Part shown: positions 34,887-45,155 of the stretch, one piece after another
How the letters are laid out: each line of letters starts with the position of its first letter
Position numbering within the stretch: position 1 is the stretch's first letter
Translations under genes and position numbers: made by a program
DNA from: Anaeramoeba ignava
Lineage: Eukaryota > Metamonada > Anaeramoebidae
Direction: 5' to 3'
Length of the DNA stretch: 64,000 nucleotides
NCBI GenBank assembly: GCA_028826165.1
Contig: JAPDFW010000072.1
Span: forward strand, 1-64,000
Notes under the pieces: model-generated
Database searches by the model: none
The model's input: the letters and a program-made list of their open reading frames with translations, nothing else
What the model was told of the DNA's origin: nothing

Positions 34887-35501
34887 GTTTTGTTTTATTT
34901 TGTTTTGTTAAAAGAGAATTGATCATTATTAAAAAATAAAAAGTGGACAATTATTATATTCCCTTTTTAATAATAATTTTAATAATAATAATAATAATGT
35001 GTTGGAAATTTCATTATAAAAAAGGAAATTAAAAAAAAATATTTAAATTACAATTTAAATAAAAAATTTCTATTAAGTATTTAATACAATATGATCAATA
35101 TTTCCTCATAAATACTTTTTAATCAAAAATGAATAAAACAATTTTTTTTTTGTTTTTCCACATTTCCCTTTTTTTTTAAACAAAAAATGGAATTTATTAA
35201 TTATTAAAATTAAAATAAAAATCAAATTTAATAATTTGTAAAAAACAATTTCTTTCTTTCTTTCTTTTAATTTGATTTTAATTTTAATTTTGATTTTAAT
35301 TTTGATTTTGATTTTGATTTAATTTAATTTTGATTTTGATTTTGATTTTGATTTTGATTTTAAATTTGATTTTAATTTTGATTTTAAATTTGATTTTGAT
35401 TTTGATTTTGATTTTAATTTGATTTTAATTTTAATTTGATTTTAATTTGTAAAAAAAAAAGATCAAAATTAAAATTAAAAAAAAGAAGAAGATCAATTAA
35501 T
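34389..35501. other. Intergenic upstream of glycoprotein copy 2
   Basis: Repeats the layout of the duplicated flank (34389-35270), then a TTTTGA/TTTTAA hexamer array at 35270-35450, then about 50 bp up to the stop codon of the BTB-ARM gene. No gene is visible. Confidence 0.75.
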
Positions 35502-38500
35502 TTATTTCTTTTTTTTTAAATTATTAAGAACAGAACTTCCTTTTTTTTGAATTTCTTGATTTTTTGGAAAATTTTTCATTGCTTTTTTTATAATTTGTTG
35601 AATTTTTTTTAATTCTCTCATTTCTTTTTGATTTTATATTTTTTAAAAATGGATTATTAATTAATTTTTAAATTTATTTGGAAAAAAAGAATTAAGTAAT
35701 TTTAAAAAATAAAATTTACCTAAATTAGAAGAAATGTTATTTAAAGCTCCACATCCTTGATATTGAATATTTTCAATATTTGGAAAATTCTTCATTGTTT
35801 GGATAATCAATTCAATTCCTTTTAATTCTCTTATTTCTTTTTGATTTTCTATTTTTTAAAATTGGATTATTAATTAATTTTTGAATTTATTTGGAAAAAG
35901 AATTAAATAATTTTAAAAAATAAAATTTACCTAAATTAGAAGAAATGTTATTTAAAGCTCCACATCCTTGATATTGAATATCTTCAATATTTGGAAAATT
36001 CTTCATTGTTTGGATAATCAATTCAATTCCTTTTAATTCTCTTATTTCTTTTTGATTTTCTATTTTTTAAAATTGGATTATTAATTAATTTTTGAATTTA
36101 TTTGAAATGATTTATGATTTTTTGTTCTTTATTTACTAGCAGAAACACAAATGATTCTTAAAGCCCAACATCCATTTTCTTGAATATTGTTATTTTCTGG
36201 GAAATTTTGCATTGCATCTATAATTGGTTGGATTGCAGGCATATTTTTTAATTCTTTTTCTTTTTCTTTTAATTTAATTTAATTTTGATTTGAATTTTGA
36301 TTTGAATTTTGATTTGATTTTGATTTTATATTAAATTTTTACTTTTCTCATCAATAATATTTCTTAAAGTTCCAAGCCCATTTCTTTGAATTTCTTGATT
36401 TTTTGGAAAATTATTTATTGCTTGAATAATTGGTTTTATTCCTTTTAAATCTCTTATTTCTTTTTGTTCATCTATATTTTTTTAAAAAAAAGAAAATTTT
36501 GATTTAATTAAATTTGATTTGATTATTTTTGGATTTTCTTTTTTTATTTACCAGATTTGAATAAAAAAATATTCCTTAAAGCCCAACATGCCTCATATTG
36601 AATATCTTCATTTTTTGGAAATTTGGTCATTGCTCTTATAATTGGTTCAAGTCCTTTTGCTTCTTTGAATTTTTTTTTATTTTCTTTTTTTGATTTAGGA
36701 ATAAATAATAAAAATTGAATATCAAATATTAATTATTAATTTAATTGTTTCATTTACCCGGACTACCAATCAAATTCTTTAAAGCTCCACAACCATTTTC
36801 TTGAATAAGTCCATGATCAGGAAATCTATTCATTGCGTTGATAATTGTTTTAATTCCTCCAAATTTTGCAATCTCTTTTTCATTTTCTATTTTTTAAATA
36901 CAATTTGTTTTTTGTTAATTATTTAATTTTTTTATTTCGTTTTTTTTGTTTATTTACCTCGATCAGAAGCAAGATTCAATAAAGCCCAACTTGCCTCATA
37001 TTGAATCTGTTCTTCATTTGGAAGATTAATCATTGCTTTTATAATTGGTTCAATTCCTTCTAATTCTTTAATCTTTTTTTTATTATCTATATTTGATTTA
37101 GATTTAGATTTAGATTTAGATTTAGATTTATATTTATATTTAGATTTATATTTATATTTATATTTAGATTTATATTTATATTTATATTTAGATTTAGATT
37201 TAGATTTATATTTATATTTATATTTAGATTTATATTTAGATTTAGATTTATATTTATATTTAGATTTAGATTTAGATTTAGATTTAATTTAATTACCACT
37301 AAATAGAGCAATATTAATCAAAATTGCAATTGATTTTTCTTGAATTTCTTTATTAATTGGGAAATTGTTCATTGATTTAATAATTATTTCAGTTCCACTC
37401 CAACTAGCAATTTCTTTTCCTTTTTCTTTTCTTTGATCACGATCATCTTTTTAGTATTTTTATTAAATATTAAAAATTAAATATTAAATATTAAATATTA
37501 ATTTTTATGTAATAGTTAATTTACTTTCCAATCCTCCTGAAAGTTTTTTTAAGATATAAAGACAATTTTGTAAAATGACTTGATTATTTTGAAATTGATA
37601 CATTGCTTTGATAATTATTTCTATTTTTTGATCTTCTCCAATTCCTAAATTTTTTTTTTTTTTGGGATCTTTCAAATTTATTTTTTGAATTGAATTGAAT
37701 TGAATTGAATTGAATCGATTTGATTTGATTTTTCATCTTACTTTGGATAAAAGGAGATATACTATCTAAAATTTGGAATATTTCCTTTTCAATATTTTCA
37801 TCATTAGGGAAATTATTTATTGATTTCATAACTTCTTCAATTCCTTGATTTACTATTGTTTGATCCTGAACATCTTTGAAAGAAGTTTTAAATTGAAAAT
37901 TTGGATTTTTTTTTTTCAATAAAAATGATTTCAATAAATAATGATAAATGATAAAAAAAAATATAAACTTGAATTTAATTTGTTTACTTTGATTTTGTTG
38001 AAAATATTTTTGTATAAGAATACGTCCATTGGTTTGAATATTTTTATTTGTTGGATGTCTGTTCATAAAAGTTATTGTTTCTTTAATAGAATCTTTTTTT
38101 GATTTGATTTGATTTGATTTGATTAATAAATGAAAAAATTTTTAAATTATAAATTAAAATTATAAATTAGTTACTCTCATCTAAATTTGTTGTTTGATTT
38201 TGAAAATTTTCTATTTTGTCTTCTGCAAATGTTTCTGGTGTAAATACTGCAATTTTTTTGATTTTTTCTTGTTGATTTTTGATTTGAATCTCTTGTTTAT
38301 TATTTGATTCTTGAAGTTTTCGATTTTCTTGATTTAAATCTCGAAGTTTTTGATTTAGTAATTCAAATTGTTTATCAGTTGGTAAAAGTGGATTTTTTTT
38401 TGGAGAAGGATATACATTTTGAGCATTTTTAATATTGTCAATAATATCATGAAAATCCTGAATATCATTATTGATTTGTTGAATTTGGAACGCATCAATA

Positions 38501-39972
38501 TATTTATCTCTATCTATTAAATTTTTGTTGTTTTTTTTGTATTTCTCCTTCCAATCTTTAGATAATTTCCAAATTAAATTTATTTTCTCTTTTTTTGATG
38601 TTTTTTGAATCTCTTCGATAATTTCTGTTAATTCTTTATTATTGATTGATCCAACTTGTTTTTGTTCAATAATATTATCAATATTTTCTTCAATATACTT
38701 TTCACAAAAAATTGTAAGAAAATTTGATTTAATTGAAATACTTTTGAAATAAATAGAAATAACATTTTTTTCATTAACTTGATTAGAAACTTCTTTTTCG
38801 ATATTGATTCTTAAATTTGCTAATTTAAAATGTTTTGCAAGTTTAAAATATTTATCAAATTCGCTTAAATTAAATTCAAATTTTGCATCATAAAAAAATG
38901 AGATTATTGGTTTAACAATATCATATTCAAATTTTGGAAGATATAATTCATCAATTTCTGAATTTTCATGAAGTTTTTCATAAAAGAATCTTGATCTTGA
39001 ATTAAGTATTGGTTTATGGCAAAGAATCTTTTCTTTATTTCCAGCATAAATTGTAAAATCACAATTTTCTTCATTTTGAAACATTGTTTTATAATTTGAA
39101 AGAAGTTCACAAATTAAAAATGAATTAAATTTTTGAGAAGAAAATTCATATAATTTTAATAGTTCAATTTTGCCGGGTTGTTTTTCAGAATAAATTTCTT
39201 GAAATGAAACATTTTCATTTTCATTTTCAATTTGATTTTGATTTTTTAATTGATTTTGAATTTTTAATTGATTTTGATTTTGATTTTGATTTTGATTTTG
39301 ATTTTGATTTTGATTTTTTAATTGATTTTGAATTTGAATTTGATTTTGATTTTGATTTTGATTTTGATTTTGAATTTGATTTTGATTTTGATTTTGAATT
39401 TGATTTTGATTTTGATTTTGATTTTGATTTTGATTTTGATTTTGATTTTTTTTTGTGCTTTTCTTATTATTATGATGGTGATGATGATGATGATGATGAG
39501 ATTTTTTTCTTGATTCGTGTTTTAAATTTCCCATTGATTTTGAAATAGGGTTTGATTTTAATTTTGACTTTAAATTTGCCATTGATTTTGAAATAGGATT
39601 TGGTTGTGGGTTTGATTTAGATTTTGATTTTGAATTTGATTTTGAATTTGATTTTGAATTTGATTTTGATTTTGATTTAGATTTTGAATTTGATTTTGAA
39701 TTTGAATTTGAATTTGATTTTGAATTTGAATTTGATTTTGATTTTGATTTTGATTTTGATTTTGATTTTGATTTTGAATTTGATTTTGATTTTGATTTTG
39801 ATTTTGATTTTGATTTTGATTTTGATTTTGATTTTGAATTTGATTTTGATTTTGATTTTGAATTTGATTTTGATTTTGATTTTGATTTTGATTTTGATTT
39901 TGATTTTGATTTAGATTTTAATTTTGATTCAGAATCATTTTGTAAATTAATTTTATCTGTAGATTGACTCAT
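35502..39972 (-). CDS. BTB/POZ protein with about 12 ARM repeats, one repeat per exon
   Basis: Thirteen exons on the minus strand. Exon 1 (38175-39972) encodes (SK)n, His and NQ runs, a BTB domain at about 290-380 ([36 protein letters not shown]), a BACK-like helical part and a coiled coil. Exons 2-13: 37988-38092, 37742-37873, 37525-37644, 37297-37446, 36958-37086, 36758-36886, 36552-36683, 36343-36471, 36137-36265, 35931-36059, 35720-35848, 35502-35623. Each carries one ARM-like unit of about 43 aa ([25 protein letters not shown]). All introns are phase 1 and most exons are exactly 129 bp. Exon 1 would stop at 38169 if its donor (GTAACT at 38174) were not used; splicing there keeps the frame into exon 2. 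Likely a cullin-3 adaptor with an ARM binding surface. Exons 11-13 are near copies. Confidence 0.86.
35624..36060. repeat. Recent tandem duplication of exon-intron units in the BTB-ARM gene
   Basis: Exon 11 with flanks (35931-36059) and exon 12 with flanks (35720-35848) are displaced by 211 bp and differ at only a few bases. The intron before exon 13 is a third, more diverged copy (ATTATTAATTAATTTTT and surrounding bases). In it the acceptor TAG has become TAT, and the next AG, 12 nt downstream, keeps the frame. Confidence 0.88.
37087..37296. repeat. TTTAGA/TTTATA hexamer array in BTB-ARM intron
   Basis: A 210-bp intron containing about 30 GATTTA or TATTTA hexamers between acceptor and donor. 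It is the only expanded intron of this gene; the others are 71-114 bp. Confidence 0.9.
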
Positions 39973-40241
39973 TTTATTTTTATGTTTTTGTGTATTTTTG
40001 TATTTTTGTGTTTTTGTGTTTTTGTGTTTTTGTGTTTTTGTGTTTTTGTGTTTTTGTGTTTTTGTGTTTTTGTGTTTTTGTGTTTTTGTGTTTTTGTGTT
40101 TTTGTATTTTTGTGTTTTTGTGTTTTTGTGTTTTTGTGTTTTTGTGTTTTTGTGTTTTTGTGTTTTTGTGTTTTTAAAATTTTAAAAAAAAAAAGGAAAA
40201 AAAATGAAAAAAAAAAAGAATTTCATTTTTTTTTTTGCTTT
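39973..40241. promoter_or_regulatory. Divergent promoter region with TTTTTGTG octamer array
   Basis: A 269-bp gap between the divergent start codons of the BTB-ARM (-) and RCC1-BTB (+) genes. About 22 copies of an 8-bp TTTTTGTG unit (GT-rich on the plus strand) span 39985-40175, followed by A- and T-runs. Both promoters must lie here. A regulatory role for the array is inference. Confidence 0.6.
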
Positions 40242-42119
40242 ATGAAAAATTTATTTAAACAACAAAAAATAAATAATATACTATTTTTTGGAGCAAATGA
40301 AATACCAAAAATTTTAAAAAATCAACCAAATAAAATTTTTAAACCAACTCAATTTAAATTTGAAAATGAAAATGAAAATGAAAATGAAAATCAAAATCAA
40401 AATGAAAATCAAAATGAAAATGAAAAAAAAATAAAACAAATTGTTTCAGGTTATTATGGAACAATTTTCCTTTTTGAAAATGGGAAAGCAATCCAATTCA
40501 AATCAAAACCTTTAAAAATTGAAATTGAAATTGAAAATATTCAAAAAGTAACTGTTGGTTCTGGAAATGCAGCCGTTTTAACTTCAGAAAGAAATGTATT
40601 TGCAAGAGGAGATGATATTTATCCAAAAAATTCAAAAGAATTCAACAACATTTCTGAATTAATTAAAGATCCAAATGACAGAATAATTGAAGATATTATT
40701 TGTGGAATGAGTTCAGTTTATTTGTTAACTTCAAATAAAAATTCTTATGGAATTGGTTTGAATGGATATTCTCAACTTGGTTTTGATTCTGATTCATTTA
40801 ACAAAGTAGAAAAACCAATTTTCTTGATGAAAAATGTTTCCAAAATCTTTACAGGAATTTTTTCAAATTTTGCTCTTTTTTTGAATTCAAATCAAGAATT
40901 ATTTGGTTGCGGTTGGAATGCATATGGTCAACTTGGATTAGATACAAGAACGTTCCAAATCAAAAGTTTCACAAAATTACAAAAAATTCCAAATGGAAAA
41001 ATAATAGATATTCAATGCGGAGAAAGTAATTCAATCATGTTAGTTGAAGAAAAAGCAATACCAAATTCAAAATTTAAACTTTATTCAACTGGAGATTTTA
41101 AATTTAATGGGCTTGGCAAAAATGAAAATACTTATACATTTACTGAAATCACATCATCTTTATTTGAAAACGATGATATCGTTCATTTTTCTGTTGGAAA
41201 TAACCATACTTTGATTTTGACTTCTAATCACAAATTGATAGGTTTCGGATACAATTATTCTGGACAATTAGGAATTGGAGATTCATTAAATATCCCAATT
41301 CCAACTCAAATTGAACTTCATAATTTAATATTTAATGATGATATCCCCAATTACCATATCTGTTCAGGTTATAACTGCTCATATATATATTATTCTCCTC
41401 CTTTTTCTAATCTTGAGATTGATTTGATTCAATTATTCCAAAGAAAAGAATTTTGTGATATTTCATTTAAAACTCAAAATGGAGAAATAATTCAAGCTCA
41501 TAAATTAATTTTACAATTCAGAATAAAAGAAGGATTCTTAGGGAAATTTGAAGAAATGATTTCTCAAAAATCGATTGAAGAATCAAATCAAATATTCGAA
41601 ATGATTTATTCGCAAAATTCCAAAATAAATCCAAAATTATATTCTGAAATCAAAGAATTTTTAAATGATGAAAATTTATCTCAAAATATGAAAAGAATAT
41701 TTGAAAATCAAGATTGCAAAGATTTTATTATTGAAAGAAATGAAAAACAAATCAAATTTCCTAAATTAATATTAATAATGAGAAGTGAATTATATCGAGG
41801 AATGTTTTTATCTGTCAAAAATGATAAATCTAATAAAGTTACAGATGAAAGTGGATTAAGAGATAAAACATTGGAAATATTAGAATATTGGATTTATTCA
41901 AATCAAATTAAAAAAGGGATTAAAATTACAAAAGAAATTATTAAAGAAATTCAAAGAGGAATTGATTATTTTCAATTAAATCAAACAAATCCAAATTTAT
42001 TAGATTTATTAATTAAGGAATTAACCAATCAAAAAGAAAAAGGAAAAGGAAAAGAAAAGAAAAAGGAAAAGAAAAAGAAAAAGAAAAAGGAAAAGGAAAA
42101 GAAAAAGGAAAATGTTTAA
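40242..42119 (+). CDS. RCC1-repeat protein with tandem C-terminal BTB domains
   Basis: Single exon, 625 aa from ATG 40242; the upstream open frame is only the octamer array. Residues about 65-405 are RCC1/ALS2-like blades (YGIGLNGYSQLG, FGCGWNAYGQLGLD, GFGYNYSGQLGIGD with the intervening SVGNNHTLILTS). A first, short BTB-like segment follows (CDISFKTQNGEIIQAHKLIL), then a second BTB (DFIIERNEKQIKFPKLILIM, RSELYRGMFLSV). The tail is Lys/Glu-only. The same tandem BTB arrangement, including [11 protein letters not shown], closes the ankyrin protein at 46868-51331. Probably a cullin-3 substrate adaptor with a propeller as receptor. An N/E/Q run at residues 43-62 is low complexity. Confidence 0.88.
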   Translation: MKNLFKQQKINNILFFGANEIPKILKNQPNKIFKPTQFKFENENENENENQNQNENQNENEKKIKQIVSGYYGTIFLFENGKAIQFKSKPLKIEIEIENIQKVTVGSGNAAVLTSERNVFARGDDIYPKNSKEFNNISELIKDPNDRIIEDIICGMSSVYLLTSNKNSYGIGLNGYSQLGFDSDSFNKVEKPIFLMKNVSKIFTGIFSNFALFLNSNQELFGCGWNAYGQLGLDTRTFQIKSFTKLQKIPNGKIIDIQCGESNSIMLVEEKAIPNSKFKLYSTGDFKFNGLGKNENTYTFTEITSSLFENDDIVHFSVGNNHTLILTSNHKLIGFGYNYSGQLGIGDSLNIPIPTQIELHNLIFNDDIPNYHICSGYNCSYIYYSPPFSNLEIDLIQLFQRKEFCDISFKTQNGEIIQAHKLILQFRIKEGFLGKFEEMISQKSIEESNQIFEMIYSQNSKINPKLYSEIKEFLNDENLSQNMKRIFENQDCKDFIIERNEKQIKFPKLILIMRSELYRGMFLSVKNDKSNKVTDESGLRDKTLEILEYWIYSNQIKKGIKITKEIIKEIQRGIDYFQLNQTNPNLLDLLIKELTNQKEKGKGKEKKKEKKKKKKKEKEKKKENV

Positions 42120-42214
42120 TTTTTTAATTGTTTAATTTTTTAATTTTTTAATTTTGTTTTTTAAATAAAAAAAATTTTTTTTTCATTTTTTTCTTTTCAA
42201 AAATAAAAAAAAAA

Positions 42215-44868
42215 ATGTATAAGCCTTTTCAAATTAATAAACAAAGAAAAATTCAATATTTGCGACATTTGATACAAATTATTGTGATTGTTTTTCTTTA
42301 CAGCAAAATATTTGGGATTAAATCAAGCAGTATAATTGTTCCCTTTCTTCATCCAACACAATCACTTTATTCAACAGCAATAGGAGCATATGATTTACTT
42401 GAGTATTCATTAACATCAGGACTTTTACCAATATTAGCACTTGGTGTTATTTTAACTACAAGTTTAACTGTTGGAAAGCTTTTTTGTGGTTGGGCTTGTC
42501 CTCTTGGGTTTGTTCAAGATCTTATGGCTTATATTCCAATTAAAAAACGTTCTTTTGGAAAAGATATGGAAAAGAATTTTAAGGAATTGAAATATGCAGT
42601 TGTTGTTATTTTCCTTTTTCTTGCTTTTCTTTTTGGATTAAGTTCTCAAGATTATGAAAAAGAGTATAAAAATGTATTTAAATTTTTAATTTTTAATTTT
42701 ATAAATGAATTTTAATTATTTATTTAATTAGCCATTTAGTGATTGCCCTTTTAATGTTATTTCTCCATCTTCAACTTTATTTGCATATATTCCATGGGCA
42801 TTATTTTGGAAACCAACTGTTTTTTTTACTTCTAGTATTTTATTAAAATATTAAATTATTTTGAATTAAATTATTAAATTATTAAATTATTAAATTATTA
42901 AATTATTAAATTATTAAATTATTAAATTATTAAATTATTATGAATAAAAATTATTTTGAATTAAATTATTAAATTATTTTGAATTAAATTATTTTGAATT
43001 AAATTATTAAATTATTAAATTATTAAATTATTAAATTATTAAATTATTAAATTATTAAATTATTAAATTATTAAATTATTAAATTATTAAATTATTTTAA
43101 ATTATTAAATTATTAAATTATTAAATTATTAAAATATTAAATATTAAATTATTAAATTATTAAATATTAAATTATTAAATTATTAAATTATTAAATTATT
43201 AAATTATTAATTATTAAATTATTAAATTATTTTGAATTAAAATATTTTGAATTAAATTATTAAATTATTAAATATTAAATTATTAAATTATTTTTGAATT
43301 AAAATATTAAAATATTAAATTATTAAATTATTAAATTATTAAATTATTTTTGAATTAAAATATTTTGAATTAAATTATTAAAATATTAAATTATTAAATT
43401 ATTTTTGAATTAAATTATTAAATTATTTTTGAATTAAATTATTAAATTATTTTTGAATTAAATTATTAAAATTATTTTGAATTAAATTATTAAATTATTT
43501 TTTGAATTAAATTATTAAATTATTAAATTATTAAATTATTTTGAATTAAAAATATTAAAATATTAAATTATTAAATATTAAATATTAAAATTAAATTATT
43601 AAATTATTAAATTATTAAATTATTAAATTATTATGAATTAAATTATTTTGAATTAAATTATTAAAATATTAAATTATTAAATTATTTGAATTAAATTATT
43701 AAATTATTAAATTATTAAATTATTAAATTATTTTGAATTAAATTATTAAAATTATTAAATTATTTTGAATTAAATTATTAAATTATTAAATTATTAAATT
43801 ATTAAATTATTGAATTAAATTATTAAATTATTAAATTATTAATTTATTAAATTATTATGAATAAAAATTATTTTTGAATTAAATTATTAAATTATTTTGA
43901 ATTAAATTATTTTGAATTAAAATTAAATTATTAAATTATTAAATTATTAAATTATTAAATTATTAAATTATTAAATTATTAAAAAATTAAATTATTTTGA
44001 ATTAAATTAAATTATTAAATTATTAAATTAAATATTAAATATTAAATTATTAAATATTAAATTATTAAATTATTAAATTATTATGAATTAAATTATTAAA
44101 TTATTTTGAATTAAATTAAATTAGTTTGAAAATTAAATTATTAAATTATTTTGAATTAATTTATTAAATATTAAATTATTAAATATTAAAATTATTAAAT
44201 TATTAAATTATTAAATATTAAATATTAAAATTATTAAATATTAAATTATTTTTAAATTATTAAATTATTTTAAATTATTAAATTATTTTAAATTATTAAA
44301 TTATTAAATTATTAAATTATTAAATTATTTTGAATTAAAATATTAAATTATTATGAATAAAAATTATTTTGAATTAAATTATTAAATTATTAAAATATTA
44401 AATTATTAAATTATTATGAATTAAATTATTAAATTATTTTGAATTAAATTATTAAATTATTAAATATTAAATATTAAAATTATTTTGAATTAAATTATTG
44501 AATTATTAAATTATTATGAATTAAATTATTAAATTATTTTGAATTATTTTATTAAATTAAAAGTACTTGCTTGGATTAAAATTGCATTACTTCTTGCAAC
44601 ACTCATTTCATCTACAATTTATCCAAGATTCTTTTGCAGATATGTTTGTCCTTTAGGAACTATTCTTGGAATTCCAAGTGATTATAAGTTTTTAAAAATC
44701 AAAATTAAATCCAAAAGAACTGAAGATATTAATTCAATGCTTAATAGAGTTTGTCCAATGAAAGTTTCTATTGAAAGAAATTCATCATATATTAATAGTT
44801 CATCTTGCATTCATTGCGGTAATTGCATTGCAGAAATGCCTAATGATTTAAAACAAGAATTTTTTTAA
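42215..44868 (+). CDS. NapH/Fer4_5-type polytopic membrane iron-sulfur protein
   Basis: Exons 42215-42673, 42732-42834 and 44564-44868 give 288 aa. It resembles bacterial and archaeal membrane [4Fe-4S] electron-transfer proteins (NapH, NosR C-terminal and related Fer4_5 families). Visible: a basic N-terminus; about five membrane segments (LIQIIVIVFLYS, ILALGVILTTSLTVG, YAVVVIFLFLAFLFG, FAYIPWALFW, IALLLATLISS); two CxxxCP motifs, LFCGWACPLGFVQD and FFCRYVCPLGTILG; and a C-terminal ferredoxin-like part RVCPM...CIHCGNCIAEMP. Relatives have two clusters there; the first CxxCxxC and the last Cys (now Met in EMP) are missing, leaving one full ligand set. Rare in eukaryotes, so lateral transfer from a prokaryote is likely; two introns, one a 1.7-kb satellite, show it is resident in this genome. 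Confidence 0.85.
42835..44563. repeat. AAATTATT satellite filling the NapH-like intron 2
   Basis: A 1729-bp intron of 8-bp TTAAATTA units broken by TTTTGAATTAAAT and TATGAATAAAAAT variants. Donor GTATTTTATTAAAAT and acceptor ATTAAAAG sit at the array edges. It separates codons of ATA (Ile) just before the LAWIKIALLL helix. Confidence 0.93.
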
Positions 44869-45155
44869 AACAATTTTTCTTTCCTTTCTTTTTTTTTTTA
44901 AACAATTTTCCTTTTTTTCATTTTTGATTTTTCATTTTTTTTATAAAAAATGAAATCAAAATTCAAAATTCAAAATTCAAAAAATCAAAATCAAAATCAA
45001 AATACAATTATTTCATTTTTCTTAATAAATCTCATCAATAATAAAAGAAAAGAGAAAAATTTTTTAATTTTTTAATTTAAATTCAAAAAAAAAAAAGTGG
45101 AACAACTTAATAATAAAAAAATTTTTTCTTTCTTTTTTCTTTTTTCTTTTTTTGA

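Larger units (their letters stand above)
27600..35260. repeat. Tandem segmental duplication, about 4.0-kb unit, two copies
   Basis: Stop-to-stop and start-to-start distances of the two glycoprotein genes are 4000 and 4001 bp. Flanks are duplicated as well: 30388-31250 matches 34389-35270, including a GATGATGATGATTAATTATT run, a TTTTG pentamer run of different length in each copy, AAAGTGGACAATTATTATA, and the closing TTTCTTTCTTTCTTTT. TTTTGA hexamer arrays bound the unit on each side (27037-27590, 31270-31610, 35270-35450), so unequal exchange between arrays is a likely origin. Confidence 0.93.

Noticed and set aside
38167-39972. BTB protein ending at TAA 38169 as a separate gene
   Set aside because: A GTAACT donor just before the stop joins in phase 1 to the ARM exons, whose introns are all phase 1 as well; no start codon context exists for a separate ARM gene.
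39990-40185. Upstream extension of the RCC1-BTB frame (FCVFVFL repeats)
   Set aside because: Translation of the TTTTTGTG octamer array; the protein has a good start at ATG 40242 and the extension has no ATG of its own with normal composition.
42215-44868. Bacterial contamination as source of the NapH-like gene
   Set aside because: Two in-phase GT...AG introns, one a host-type satellite, and eukaryotic genes on both sides within a few hundred bases.
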